Source of the DNA: Gnetum montanum
Taxonomy: Eukaryota; Streptophyta; Gnetopsida; Gnetales; Gnetaceae
Direction of reading: 5' to 3'
Assembly (NCBI GenBank): GCA_015680685.1
Contig: MNCI01004098.1
Coordinates: forward strand, 62,001-126,000
DNA: 64,000 nt
Positions 24,250 to 37,410 of this stretch are shown in pieces. The position numbers were made by a program, and so were the translations under genes. The stretch's first letter is position 1, and the number at the start of each line of letters is the position of its first letter. Below the pieces are notes generated by a model. It had not been told where the DNA came from. It saw only the letters and a program-made list of their open reading frames with translations, and made no database searches.

Positions 24250-24500
24250 GGTCGATCATGATATGCTAGTTTATAGTCCTAGCATACTACTGAGTGCTAG
24301 TTTAACATCATAGTAAATGGTGGATGTTGTGCCAATTTAACATCATGGTGCAAGGATGAGTTATGCTAGTTTAGATTTATAGCAAACTTTTTTGCAATTT
24401 TAGAGTCCTACTAAACTTTCTATGCTAGTTTAGAGTCATAGCAAATTTTTCTATTCTAGTTTATAATCATAGGGGACTATCTATGCTAGTTTATAGTTGT
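24250..24500 (-). repeat. 30-bp-type tandem repeats downstream of integrase
   Basis: On the minus strand this is a run of ctatgac-ttaaactagcac units, more diverged than but clearly alignable with 37411-37690 in B1, including the later variants ending in tcatgatc. Confidence 0.75.
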
Positions 24501-24534
24501 CATAGACTTGGTGCTCACTTTGCTTTGTCATTGA

Positions 24535-27500
24535 TGAGGTGCTGCATACTAGGCATAATATGGTTTCAGATATGACTGGTTCATTGGATTGAAAAATTCA
24601 TTACCATCATGGTCAGCAAGCTTGAATGCTCCATTTTCATAGGCCTTAACAATCAAGAAAGGACCTTCCTAGTTGGCTTAGAATTTGTTTGTGGGTTCAT
24701 AAATGACCTTGAGGACTAGGTCCCCTTTATTGATTGGGCATTGATGTTGATTGTGGTAGTGCTTCTGCCATTACATTTGTTGGTATCACTTGATGTGATT
24801 AAGTGTCTACATGTGTTCCTTCTCTATTGAATTGAGGTCCATGATTCTCAACTCATCATTTTGAGCCTCATCAATGAAGCTTGAGAAGATGACATGAAGT
24901 GATGGGATATGTAATTCAAGAGGCAAAATAGCTTCAGATCCATAAAAAAGGCTATATGGTGTCTTACCTATTTTTTTTCATGTTGTGTGGTAGGCCTAGA
25001 CTACATAGATCAATTGCTTATGCCATCATCGCTTGCTACTGCTAAGCATATTCTTTAGAAGATTGACAATGACCTTGTTTGTGGCCTCCTCTTGGCCATT
25101 CACCTATGGGTAGCAGGGCAATGAAAAGGAATGTTTGATTCTAAAGTGTTTACAACAGGCTTTGGTCTTAGCATTGCTAAATTATGGCCTGTTATCCATG
25201 ACTATGATCATGGGTAAACCAAAATTGGTCACTATGTTATCAAGCATGAATTTGTAGACCTGCTATGATGTTGTCTTATTGAGGGAAATACCCTAAACCC
25301 ACTTCGTAAAATACTTAGTTGTGATTATAATGAAGTCATGCCCTACAGAGGAATTAGGCATTATTAGCCCAATGATGTCCAACCTCCAACATTGGAATGA
25401 CCATGTGATCTATTTTGTATGTAGCTTAGTAGGTGGCACATCCATTAAGTTACCATGTTATTGACATGTGTCACAAATCTTGACCTTGGAAATGAAATTT
25501 CACTCCATATAAGGCCAATAATAGCCTAAGAATTTGATTTTCATTGCCATTTTCCTAGGTGCTATGTAGCCTTCGCATAGTCCCTCATGAAGTTATTTAA
25601 CAATCATCTATGCTTTGTTGTCACGAACACAAGTTAATAGTATGCCATCATAGGATCTACGACATAATTGATATCACCCACGATGACATACTACTATGAT
25701 TTTTTTCACACGACATCCTTTTGGGTAGTGGTTAGATGTTGCGGAGGTTCACCCTATAGAAGGTTCACCTTAATATCATCTTACCATTCTACTACATTAT
25801 TTATGCTAAGTGTGGCTATGAATGCAATGTCAATAGTTTGCATGATAGGCACAATGCAATCCATCATTGAGGTAGGCAATGTGTGAAACATATCAAGTGC
25901 AATGCTTAAGGCTAACATTGATAAGACATCGACAATGGTATTTTCATTATAGGGGATATGTTGTAAGTTTTTTGAGCAATTTCTTTGCTAGGTCACCATA
26001 AGGTTGCAAGTGTTAAGCTCTACAAGTGTAAACCTCTGTGACATGGTTGGCCACTAACTACGAGTCACCTTAGATTGCTAGGTTTCGTAGTCCTAGGTCA
26101 TGAGCTAGTAGGATACCTTTGAGGAGACCTTCATACTCCACGACATTGTTGGTGCGTGGAAATACAAAATGATATGTGAAGGGTCAAATATCCCTGGAGG
26201 GGAACATGATTATGGTAGTAGCACTACCCCCTTAAGAGCATCATCAAAGTGTAAGAGCACCTGAAAATTATTAGGCACTTGACTTATGCTAGTGACATGC
26301 TCATCCAGAAATTCTAGATCTATCATTTCTTGATCATTGATTGGGGAAGTCGTAAGTTATGTAGCTATTTCTTGACCTTTCATTGATGCTTATGCAATGC
26401 AATGTAAGTAAAACTTTGTAGTTATTGCTTTCCGATGTGCAATGTGACTACTCTTGTAGATATTCGTGCTAATAGCTTGGAGTACATTGCTCTTGTAGAT
26501 GATGTTGACTTGGCTGCGAAAAAGATAATGCCTCCACTTCTTAAGTGAAAAGAATAAGAGAAGGTAATTCTTTTCCACATCATTATACTTTTCTTCATAA
26601 GCTACTAATGCATGGCTTAGGTAGTATACCCAGGCCTCTATGGCATCCTCTTTCTTTTGGAAAAGCAAAGAAGCAATGGACATGTAAGAGGTAGCAAGGT
26701 AGATGTAGAAAGGTTTATCTCCTTGTAGAGGGTGGACCATTGGAAGTTGAGCTAGCTCTTGTTTAAGGTTGTCAAATGTCATTCGGCATTGAGCTATGCA
26801 CTTAAAGTGGATTCCTTTTTTAAGTAGGTGTTGGTCAACCATGCAATAAACCTTCATATGAATTGCAATCTATCCTGTAACCCTTGTAGCTCCTTAAGGT
26901 TAGCTAGTGGTGCTCAACTGATAATGGCCTTAACCTTATTGAGGTCTATGTGTATGCCTATTTCATATACTACAAAATGTAGCATGCAACCCATCTTGAT
27001 GCCAAAGACACATTTCTTAGGGTTCAACCTAAGTTCATACTTCAGGCAACATTTGAGTACAAGGTCCAAGTTCTCTACATGATTGTGTGCTACTTTGGAC
27101 TTAATTGCTATATCATCAACATAATCATTGAGAAAACCTAACAGGTAATTGCTAAAAATTTACATCATAGCTTATTGATAAGTCACTCTTGTGTTCTTGA
27201 GTTTGGAGGGCATCATAGTGTAATAAAATGTACCCCAAGGGGTCATGAAGGTAGTACTCAACTAGTGCTTTGGGTTGATTCGAATCTAGTTGTAACCTAA
27301 GAACCTATCCATGAAGGACAATAAGGCATGACTAACCATGGTCTCAACTAATTGATCAATACTATGCAATGAGAAATCATCTTTAATGGTTTCCTTATTT
27401 AGGTCCCAGAAGTCTATGCAAATGCATATACTTCAATTTTTCATGCATACAACCACAATGTTGGAGACCTAGTCTCTGTAGTCAATAGCCTAGATGAAAC

Positions 27501-27980
27501 CAGCTTTGTAGAGCTTGGTGATTTCATTGGGGATTTCCAATGCCACATTAGGCCTAACCTTGCAAGCTTTATGCTTAACTGGTTTTATGCTTAGATCAAG
27601 GATTATGTTGTATTGCACTACGCGAGGATGCAGGCTTGGCATGTCTTCGTAAGACCATGCGAATGCCTTAATTGTATCATTAAGTACTCTTGTAATGTAT
27701 TGGGCATGTTGAGGCTATAGCAAGGAACTAATTTTTAATGCCTTTGCCTCACCACTAGGTGTTGCTATAGGGATTTTAACAAGGGGATCCTTAGTGGCAT
27801 CACCTACCTTTAGATTTAGAGCCCTAACTAGATGGTCTAGCTAGTCTAGCGGTGCCTCTACAGATGTTATATATTCATCGTAGTCTATGAACTCAAGGTC
27901 TAGAGATTATAAATCAATGCATTTTTAAGATTACCATGAGGCTTGGTGAGGACTAGAGGTGAGTGAAGATGCTCATACAT
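24535..27980 (-). pseudogene. pol: B2 pol: reverse transcriptase, RNase H, integrase, decayed
   Basis: Pol copies the element's RNA to DNA and integrates it. From a possible start at 27980 the frame gives SPLVLTKPHGN, then the RT with CIDFWDLNKETI (near 27420) and the catalytic box YVDDIAIKS (near 27110), kept intact. RNase H follows: PFYIYLATS, YYLSHALVAYEEKYNDVEKN and KKWRHYLFRSQVNIIYKS (26857-26390, the longest open piece). The integrase core is recognisable near 25390-25000 as DIIGLIMPNS, FTKWV, MDNRP and NGQEEATN. Its C-terminal part has KGDLVLKVIYEP and FKLADHDGNEF near 24590-24730. Many stops and shifts make it inactive. The domain order RT-RNase H-integrase is that of Ty3/Gypsy. Confidence 0.85.
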
Positions 27981-30019
27981 AGTCAAGTTGAAAATCCTAC
28001 CAAAATCCTACAAAAACAACTAGAAAAATGTCAAGCCGCACCTATCCTAATGAAAGCAATATGCACAAAATGAAGAAAAGAAATATAATAAAATTTCACC
28101 TAAGTATGTAGATGTGATGTTAAAGAGCAAGTATGAATTGATTGGTTTTAGGCCTCGATAGGCCATAGGTGCCATTTTAAGGTCTTAGCAGACTATCTAC
28201 TTTGCTAGATGCATTGATTTGGGCAAAGTTGGGAGTGCTTGGGGCATGAAGTTAGACTAGGTGTTCACTAGGTAATGAGAAAAATTTAAAAAATTTCTAT
28301 GTCTAGGGGTGGCTAGAAAAATAAAAAAAATTTCTAAGTCTAATGACTACACTCCCACCCAACTACGCGTCCATCCAACTATGCATGTCTTAGGGTTGGT
28401 AAAGGGCTAAAGTGGACACCAACACCCTCAAATGACAAACATTGATGAGGGAGAGTGATCACTAGGACACTTGCCATGAGCATGTGTGGAGGAATAGAGG
28501 GCACCACCACCACTAGGTACCCTAACTACACTCCTTCCTTTTCATTTCTTGTGCTATACCTTGCTCATTGCACCAAGGGTTTTGTGCTTAATTATTGGTA
28601 GCACCTTGCCATAGTAAGGGCTACCACCACCATGGCTATGTTAGCCACCATGGCAATGAGGAGAGTGCACATTAGAAGGCAAGGGTTTTACCTTACCATT
28701 TTCTAGGTTTTTTATGGATTTTACTTGGATTGCATGTGGGGCTTGATGGACGATGCAAGGCACGAGGGCTTGTAAGGTTTTGTAGAGAGTATGGCCACTG
28801 CAATAGCTGGTGTGACCATAGGGGAAGGAAGGCCATGGACCTAGAGGGTTTGTTTGCTAGTGTGTAGGTCTTGATGTAATGAAAGAATTACTGCAATTTC
28901 ATTTTATTTTCTACATTTTTCGTTGCACATGGTAGGGGATTCTGGGGACTTGTCAATAGTGGTAACAGCGGGAGGCCACTGCCCATAGGATTGAGGGCAT
29001 AGAAGAGGGTTTCTACCATTTTTTATCTTTTCAAAATTTTCCTATGTAGGGCAGGGATTAGGGTAATGGTGATGGCCTTAGGGTCACCACTCACAAGGTA
29101 GAGGGCTATGTGACGAGGGTTTGAGAATTTTTTTTATCTTTTAAAATTTCTAAGTGAGGTAGGGATGATAGCACTGGCTATAGCTAGAATAGCCTGCTAT
29201 AGGGCAAGGGCATGCCAAGGGTTTTACCCTGCAGAAAAATCTTTTGTAACTTTTTGTGACAAATTTCATAGCTGCATTACCACCCTGGCTAAGGGGAGAT
29301 GTAGCATCAAGGATGCATTTTCTACACTTTTTGGTTTTTTTGTCATCATTTTTGTTGAAAAATATTTAGAATTTTGGGATTATGCTTCATGAGGAGTGTA
29401 GCCATCAATTAGAATTTTTCATAGTCTAAGACTATGCTTTGTAGTCTTCAAAGTGTAGTTGGTGTGAGCTAAGGTTGGAAAAATTTACATGTTTTTCTAG
29501 ACTATGTTCCCTAAAGAGTTAGCCCAGAGTTAGAAAATTTTTTAAAATTTTTTTGCAAGATGCTAAACTTGTGAAATTCAAAATACTAATGTTAAATTGC
29601 CAAAACATGCGATTTGTAATGCCAAATGTGCAAACACGTGAAACAAAAATGCTAATGCTATGTAAAACATGTTGTACCCCAGTGAGTACCAGCCACGTCA
29701 AATGTATATGTTAATGTCTTATACTTATGGGGCCGCAGGGGGCCCTAAGACATTTTTTCTAATCTATGTTATTTTATGCTAATTTTTGCTAAGTTTAATT
29801 TTTAATATTTTTTCCAAAATTTGCATCTAGTATATACGACGCTTTGTTTGTTACTTTTGCAATTGTAGAGTGTTGTTGAAGCCCATCATAGTCATTGTGG
29901 AGCTCTTTGGCATTCTCTGTTGCATGAGTGAGCAAGTGCCCAACATGCCTGCACCAAATATGTGGGTAGGTTATTAGGTAGTGTGGTTTTGGCCAAGGGT
30001 AAGTGATTTTCTAGCATTC
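27981..30019. other. Spacer between B2 pol and the antisense gene
   Basis: Near 28140-28200 is a tract with ttttaaggtcttagcagac, related to the repeats at 60170-60400 in B3. Between about 28975 and 29180 is a diverged direct repeat of about 120 bp (the attttttatcttttcaaaat type). No coding frame. If the antisense gene had its own promoter it would lie here, but I see no convincing TATA. Confidence 0.5.
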
Positions 30020-31574
30020 CTACTATAGCACTTTAGTGTGATGACATGGTCACATTTAGTAGTGGAGGCTACAAGTGTCATCACTGAGACATTGCTACCC
30101 AAGGCCAACTAGGACATATTGAGATTTATGTCTAATGAGCCCACTACAAGTGATGATGGAGTAGGTGGTTTGAGACAAGGCCCCATGGGCACCCATCCCT
30201 TATCTAGGATTTAGAAAATGCTAGAGCTCTTTTGCTAAAATAAGAACAACACTCTCTTTGTTGCTCTACGCATGCATACTTTGGTCCAGAACCCACCTGG
30301 AATGGTGTACTACATCAAAGGATAAGTGCTCTTATGGTTTTCATGTTTTACTCCTTTACCATTAGCTCATTCTAAATTTGCTAACAACTAACTACTCATG
30401 CTTAATGCAAGATTCAGAGTTGACACTCAAGGTCTCCATGATGAGGATGAGGCTCTTTCCTTGACTTGTACTACCCAGAGGTGTTCTCTTCTAGTTCAAA
30501 CATTCAAGAGGTTATCCTTGAGAAATTGGGAGCTAATTTGAAGGATTACCCTACTCAGTTCCTGAAGGTGTTCGAGTGGTGCCAAGACTCATGATTGGCT
30601 TAATGAGAAGTGGTCTAGTGGTGAGCTCAACCCCGAGGAGTTGCTTGCACAACCACCTTTATCCCACACACCATTTGTTTCACATAAAAATTTATATTTT
30701 TGGCTCTTATTCTTGCTCACATATCCTTGTTGATTTGCCTTTACATGATATTAACATTATTTTTGCATTTGTTGTAGCTACAGTTGCTTCAAGAGAGGTG
30801 ATGGTAGTCACCACAGGCCACACTAAGGCCACCACCCTCATCATGAAATTTTGTGATGTGGAGGAGGCGTAGCATTGGTTTTGCCACCAGGCCTCAAAGG
30901 CATTAACCAATGAACTCACACATGCTAGGTTGATGGACCTTTTCTTGGCCCTTAGCCTAAGCATTTTGGTGGTCAAAATGGTCATCATCATAGACTCCTT
31001 TAGCAGTGACATCTACCACTTTGTCACCCGCATGTGTAGTATGAGGGTAGTCTTGGACCTCAACAAGCCCTTCTTTGTGGACCTCTTTGGCCTTTTCACT
31101 AATGGCCCATTGGTCATTGATAAGGCCAACAAGGAGGTGGACTATAGAGGAGAGATTGAGGACTAATTAGAAGCCACACAATCTTACAAAGGCATATTGA
31201 TTAAAGATGTGCATGTGGCTGAGTTTTGGAAAGTCTACCCTATTTTTCGTGCTTGTGCCATCTTGAAGTTGCTCTTCCAAGAGAAAATCCTTGGAATTGA
31301 GTAGGCATGGGTGATGAAGGAGGTGTTACAAGAGGGCATGAGGTTCAACTGTGGTTCCTACATCACCATTAGCCTACACACAGAGATCACCAGTATATAC
31401 TATAACCTCTAGACAAGGTCTCATGTACACTTCACATTCTTCAGAGGTTATCTACAAAGGTTTGTGGAGCTCCTAGTGGTTTGAGATAGCAGGATATGTG
31501 TTGTGTAGGACTATGGGCAACTATCCAAGCCTTGAGTAAAGCACATGTTCATAACCACTTACTCATAGGACTTC

Positions 31575-32758
31575 TAAAACACCACAAAATTTCAAGTCTT
31601 GACATCTCAACTACAAATTTGGCTAAGTGTCAAAATGGTGGCACTTTGCCCAAAGTTTTTCAAGTGTTGAGTGTAGTTAGCTCCAACTACCAAATTTGCA
31701 AACTTTTTCTAAGTGTTAGAATGATGGCACTTTTTGCAAATTTTTCTATCAAGCTGCATAGTGTAGCATACCTATCAAGCTATGCAGCGTAGCATAGTGT
31801 AGCACACATGTCAAGCTATGTAACGTAGCATAGCATAGCACACCTATCCAGCTGTGCAAAAAACATCCCGTGTCCTATGCATAACATGGAATGAGTGTAG
31901 CAGGTAGCATCCCATGTCTTGTTCATAACATGGGATGAGTAGAGCAGACAGTGTGGTCCTGCCCACCACACTACCATGTGGCACCTGATCCACATTTTGG
32001 GCTAACCCTAGCCCTATAAGTGGCCTTGTGCACTAGTGTTTCAAAGGGGGGGGGGGGTTGGTTTTCATTTTTGATAAGTAAGGTAGTTGGCACTTTCATT
32101 GGGCATTTTCGCACTTTGGCATCTTGGCACATAGCACCGTGGGTGAATAAGACCTAGAGCACACTACACTAGTAGCGAAGCATAGCTACACCACATGCTA
32201 CACTACAACACCATTGTATCTTGTAGAACATTGCATGGTACACCATGGCTACCAACCTAGCCAACACAGTTCAACATAGTGAGCACCAAACTTCACAGTC
32301 TGACACCACTGAGGCTATGACTATGCTTCCACTACACTTGTTATACATTGTGTACCTTTTGAGACCCTTTGTTAATTAGCTATGCTCCCTATTTTGGGGT
32401 GTTGCAATGTTATTCTCAAATTCTATTGCATTTCTCAAGAATTTCTCTTTGGCATTTAGCGTAACACTTGTATTTACTCACTTTTTGATACATATTTGCA
32501 CGTTCACATCATTGTTCTTAGGTCGGGACATCCTACTACGCTCTAGCTTACCTAGACATGATGCCTGCACGTAACATAGTATAAACCATTCTCACACATG
32601 GTCATTTTAACATCACATAAGTCCCTATCTGATCGACAAGACCATTCAGGGCACCTTGTTTTCATTTTCTCTAGCATGGCCCTCTCATGGATTTGAGGTT
32701 AGGCTGTATGCCCAATGACCTCTTGGTGTTCCAGCCACCAATGTTTTTAAATGCTACA
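31575..32758 (+). repeat. B1 5' LTR
   Basis: A TATA-like TATAAG lies at 32015-32020, and a run of 12 G (32046-32057) starts about 25 bp downstream. Between 31747 and 31856 are about three copies of a 35-37-bp unit (tcaagctatg-agcgtagcatag-gtagcacac). It aligns over its length with 38905-41719. Confidence 0.9.
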
Positions 32759-32785
32759 GTTTTTGGTGATAGAAGGAGGGCCTCA
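32759..32785 (+). promoter_or_regulatory. B1 primer binding site
   Basis: tttttggtgatagaaggagg follows the LTR, and B2 has ttttctagtgctagagggag at the equivalent place on the minus strand (about 48575-48600). Together they suggest an ancestral TGGYGCTAGAAGGAGGGCC. I cannot assign the tRNA with confidence; Tat elements commonly use a different tRNA from Athila. Confidence 0.5.
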
Positions 32786-32844
32786 CCATTTCTATTTGCA
32801 TTTTTTTTATTCTTAGCACTTAGTCAAAACTTTGAATTTTCTAG

Positions 32845-33258
32845 AGAGCGTAACAAGTTCTCAGAACATAACAAGCTCCAGCGTAGCAAGCATAACAAGT
32901 TACAATGTAGCAAGCATGACAAGCTCCAACATAGCGACTGTAGCAAGCTATAGCATAGCAAGCACGACAAGCTCCAGTGTAGCAAGTATGAGAAGTTCCA
33001 GTGTAGCAAGTGTGACAAGCTCTAGTTTAGTGAGTGTAACAACCTACAACATAGCAAGCATGATAAGCTCTAGTGCAGCAAGTGTAATTAGCTATAGTGT
33101 AGCAAGCGTGACAAGCTCCAGTGTAGTGAGCATAACAAGCTACAGTGTAGCAAGCATGACAAGCTCCATCATAGCAAGTTTAGCAAGCTCTAGCGTAGTG
33201 AGTGTGAAGCTCCAACATAGCAAGCATAGTAAGCTCCAATGTAGTGAGCGTAGCACCA
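32845..33258 (+). repeat. 24-bp minisatellite in the B1 leader
   Basis: About 16 diverged units of agcaagcatgacaagctcca plus gtgt. Because 24 is a multiple of three, both strands stay open: the plus frame gives an 8-residue repeat of the SVASMTSS type, the minus frame a Leu/Ser-rich one. I do not regard either as a protein gene. The tract lies between primer site and gag. Confidence 0.85.
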
Positions 33259-33447
33259 AAGTTGGCCATTTTTAGCAATTTTCATACTTGGCACTTTTTC
33301 AACATTTTCATACTTAGCCAATTTTTCCCATCATTTTTACACTTAGACATTTTCTTACATTTTTTTACTATTGGCAGAGTTAGTCATTTTTCTGCAGTTT
33401 TTAGAGTTAGCCATTTTTTACAAGCAGCAACTCTCATAACCCAATCT
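33259..33447 (+). other. B1 leader end
   Basis: It contains repeated cttagccatttttc-like words. The same region is found inverted in B2 at about 48110-48280. Non-coding. Confidence 0.6.
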
Positions 33448-36032
33448 ATGAATATGAATCCAGATCAACCTTCTACATTGGTGTCTAACACATTTCACAT
33501 TAGGATCTAGCCAAAGCATGCCACACTAAGCCATGAACAATACAATTTTATTTTTTCCAAAATCCAAGTAGTACTACTAGTGGATTACCTTGATTTGGAG
33601 GCAAAACAGGACTACGAACGAGTCCATTGGAATGGAAAGGAGTACAACCCCTCCTTGTTTGACATAATCCCACTCATGGATTCATACCACCAATTCTTGT
33701 CCCAACTCATCCATGCAAACAAGCATGATGCAAGGACAACCTATGAGGAAGCCTCATAGAAGGAAGATGAGTTTGAGGCCTGCTCTGAACATGAGAGTCA
33801 TCCCTACACCATCTTCCAACAATTGCTTCCTAGTACAGCCCCTCCTTGGTTTAGTCCACCCATCCTCTCTGAGATGGTGACCATGCCAATTTAGCCTTCC
33901 TTGTAAGCGACTACTACATTTGCCTAGCCCCATGCTCATGCAAGAGCCACCTCCCAACCCCAGACAACTTGAGCATCCTACGTTCTACCTATCTCATTGG
34001 TGTCTATGGTGTTCATCAAACCCACTTGTGTGTGGCCTACTTCGATCACCACACCCATTGTTCAACCAACACATCAACAACCATCTGCTATGATGTTAAA
34101 TTGGCAACAACCATCTGCTATGACATTAAACTAGCAACAACTATCTACTATGGCGTTAAACTGGCAACACCCGTCTACTATGACATTAAACTAGCAACAA
34201 TCATCCACTATAATGTTAAATTGGCAAAATCCACAACCAACAATTCAACCCTATGCTATACAACCAACACAAGCCTAGCCAATGCAATCGACTGGCACAT
34301 CCCCAATATTGGATCATGCATTCTAGTTGATCCAAAGCTTGATGAAGGAGGTTAATCGACTTAAGGCTACCTCCTCTAACACCATCAAGGTGGTGGACTT
34401 CTACCAAGATGACCTCATAATTCCTATGGTACAACCTTTAACTCTCCCAACTAGTGTCCAACTACCACAATTCATCAAGTACAATGGTGAAGGAGACCCC
34501 AATGCACACTTGGTCATATTTTAATCTGAGTACCTACTCCTTCAAGCCTAGCTACATGTCATCATGCATGTGTTTTCCATGTCACTCATTGGAAAGGCCT
34601 TAGACTGGTATCACATGCTACCCAAGGCCTCAATCTTCTCTTTGGAGGATCTCATAAGCCAGTTGTGACATGCTTCAAGTACAACCTAAAGCTTGAAGCA
34701 ACCCTCGACCAGCTCATGCAGGTTAAGTAGGGGCATTTAGAACCTATGCCAAAATTCCTCTAATGTTGGAATGCTACATTCACTAAAATTCATGAACCCC
34801 TAGCAAAGACACATCTACTGGCCATCTTCAAAGGTGCAGTGAGTGACTTCATCAAGTCCAAACTATATTATCTAGCCCTGAAGTCTCTTAGCCAAGCCTT
34901 TGCTCAAATAAAAGGCATAGAGGAAGTAGCGCAAGCTAGCAATGACCTAGCCTATGTCACCTATAGAAGCCAACATGCTCACAAGCAAAAAACAATAGTG
35001 GCAACAGTGGCCGCAAGCACAAAAGCAACCAACTGGGGCCCGACAACTAAGCAACCCAAGACCCCAACTGATAGAACTACCAACTCTGGTGCTAACTCAC
35101 CTACATCGTCAAGGGCCATCCCAAGGTCCAAATTTCAGTGCAAGGACCACTCAAAGTATACACCACTACCAATGGAACTCACTAAACTATTGGAGAAACT
35201 CTTGAAAGCTAGGCAAATCCAACACAAACACGTATCGGTGATTACATGCCAAAAACATGATAGGCACTGTGAAGTACTATGGAACCCCACATTAGTAGTA
35301 CGAAACAAGCCCTCGGTCCCACAACATTTTAAATTGGAATAATACTACCATTACCACCAATTGTCTCATCATAGTATAGACAAATATCATGCTTTGTAGG
35401 ATGACTTGCAAAGAATGATAGAATGGGGCCAACTGGTGCTCGACACAGTGAGTCAATCCAACACACACGATGCCTCCTATGTTATAAACTCCATTAGCAT
35501 AGGTGGCAAGCCCAATGCTATGCAACAAACTTTTGTGATCTATGTTCCTCCTAACAAGGCAAGGGCCCCCTCAACCTCCACAAGCAAGAGGCATTCCTTT
35601 TTTATCAAAGTTCCACCTTGGGCACCCACAACACCCTTTATGATCAATGTTCCAAATCCATCATCTTCTAAGATGTTAAACTAGCATGATGTAGCAACAA
35701 CAATCGCTAAGCAACCGTTTGTCATGAAGGTGCTATAACGAGTTGGTCATACAACAACTCCTAAACTACCGTTTGTCATAAGGGTGCCACAACGTGATGG
35801 CCCCTCACCTAACCAAACCTCAATAGTGGGAAATATCTCGATCCCTCCTCCTTCAAGGGCTGATCCCATTAGTAGCACAGTTAGGACTACCAAATGGCAA
35901 CAAAAGAGGATGAATGCATGCCTCATGACCCCCATGGCTAAAGAAAAGGCTATAATCAACAAGCAACAACCAAACACTGGGGCCCCTACCCCCAAGCAGG
36001 CCAAGCAACCCAAGCCCAAATCCCCTCCATGA
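33448..36032 (+). pseudogene. gag: B1 gag, decayed
   Basis: Start chosen at ATG 33448 (a second ATG is at 33454). The N-terminal part reads HWNGKEYNPSLFDIIPLMDS (near 33630-33690), which B2 keeps as NGKEYFPSIMDFIPL. A Gln/Pro-rich stretch with five 10-residue repeats follows (34081-34230). The capsid core is QLPQFIKYNGEGDPNAHL (34459-34512) with SLIGKALDWYHMLP near 34580, a standard Ty3/Gypsy gag signature. The zinc-finger region HYHQLSHHSIDKYHAL (about 35347-35395) keeps the spacing of Tat-type gag fingers but has Tyr where Cys is expected. The C-terminal end is Pro/Lys-rich. It has many in-frame stops and shifts. Confidence 0.8.
34081..34230 (+). repeat. Five exact-length 30-bp repeats inside gag
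   Basis: Units start at 34081, 34111, 34141, 34171 and 34201. Each encodes about QPSTMTLNWQ. At DNA level the unit (ctgctatgacattaaactag then caacaacca) is closely similar to the non-coding 30-bp units at 37411-37530. Confidence 0.85.
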
Positions 36033-36206
36033 GAGATCTGTCCCTCAAGCTACATGGAGGAAGTCAATACCAATGTAATGGCTAATGACAACAACTTCGT
36101 AGCTACACTAACCCAAGTGAAACAAATTCTAAAGCAAAAGAATACAACATTAAGCTTGTACAACTTGGTCATGACATCATCTACTTATCACAAAGCCTTG
36201 GCATGA

Positions 36207-37061
36207 ATGTTGGCCTCCATTCCTATTACAGAGGACTTCCTTGTAGATGAGGCATCAATCCATGCTATGATGTTGTCCCTTGCACCACAAGAGTCAAGTT
36301 CAACACCCTTCGTATTCTGCAATAATGCAGTCAAGGTTAACCCTGAACGAGGGGAGGTCACTACAACTCCACTATCCATTAGCATATGTGTTGGGTAGTG
36401 CATGATCCATAGAGTACATGTTGATGATGGTGCAACAACAAACGTAGTCCTATACTCCATCATCGATAGGCTAGGCTTGGTAGATGAAATCAGGCCAACC
36501 AAAATTGTGTGTCTAAAATCCTTCAACGAATCACTGTCAAGGGTATAATCAACTTAGCCTTTATGGCAAGAGAGAAATTCCCCATCAATGTATATTTTAC
36601 TATCATAGAGGAGATGCCATGTTTCAACCTAATTCTAGATAGGCCTTGGCTAGCCCAACTATAGGTCGTTTCCTCTCCCATCCACCAAGAAATTCACCTT
36701 CCATATGAAGGTGGTCAAGTTCTCATCGATGGTGATAACACCTCTTCTTCGACTATCCATGACATAGACATGGCACAAGCTTCGGAAGAGGAGTTTCTTG
36801 TGGTACACCTATGGCAACCAATATAGTGCCTAAGGCTAACACACCTAATCAAGTGGTTGAAGCCAACAACCTCCCAGAGGATCCTAAGCCTTACATGCCC
36901 CCTAATCCATGCCTGGTTAGGAAGCAACTAGATGACCAAGACTTTCCCTTGGCCAAAAATGCGATAGGTGCATACTTACCCTTTACCTCCACTTGTCATG
37001 CATTTTTGACTTTCATTTACATCACACTAGCCTACGCATTTACATTTTGCCTTCTCACTTA
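36207..37061 (+). pseudogene. pro: B1 aspartic protease region, decayed
   Basis: The protease cuts the Gag-Pol chain. After a lead segment (36207-36398) the retropepsin active site appears as VDDGATTNVVLYSIIDRLGL (36421-36480), a DDGA form of the usual DSGA/DTGA. Then come TKIVCLKSFNES and, after a shift, the flap-side motif FNLILDRPWLAQ (36625-36660). A tail 36811-37061 ends the frame. The same residues appear in B2 on the minus strand. No RT follows. Confidence 0.75.
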
Positions 37062-37410
37062 GATCACACATTTTTCTTTGTTTATGCATTTCTACTTTGT
37101 TTACACATCCATCCACTTAGCTTATGCATTACATTTGCAAAACATCAAAAATACATAAAAATAAAAAATAAAACAAAAACAAAAACACATGGCTCAAGAA
37201 GGCCTTAAACTAGCCTATGACCCAGAACGACTTGAAACTATCATGTTTTGCATTGCTTTTCTTTCATTCATACATTTTAACTCTATTTAAAATAGGTTTT
37301 GCTTGATGTCTTTTTCCTTCTAGTTGATTTTTGTAGGATCTTGTAGGCACACAACATGACCATGCATGTAGCATCGCACCATACGCAAGTAAGTTAAGAA
37401 GTCTACTATG
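37062..37410 (+). other. AT-rich spacer after B1 protease
   Basis: It holds catggctcaagaaggcctta (37188-37207), matching the first repeat tract of B2 near 44110-44150. Downstream of this B2 continues into its antisense gene, whereas B1 jumps to the 3' repeats. The deletion joint therefore lies between about 37210 and 37400. Confidence 0.55.

Noticed and set aside
26828-27082. Plus-strand ORF of 84 residues
   Set aside because: It is a shadow of the B2 reverse transcriptase.
30576-31166. A single-exon host gene
   Set aside because: It has in-frame stops, a matching copy in the same position of another B element, and continuation beyond the B1 insertion; it is part of an element-borne gene.
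32832-33275. A 147-residue Ser/Val-rich protein
   Set aside because: It is the translation of a 24-bp minisatellite. Frames on both strands are open for the same reason, and it lies in the leader of B1.
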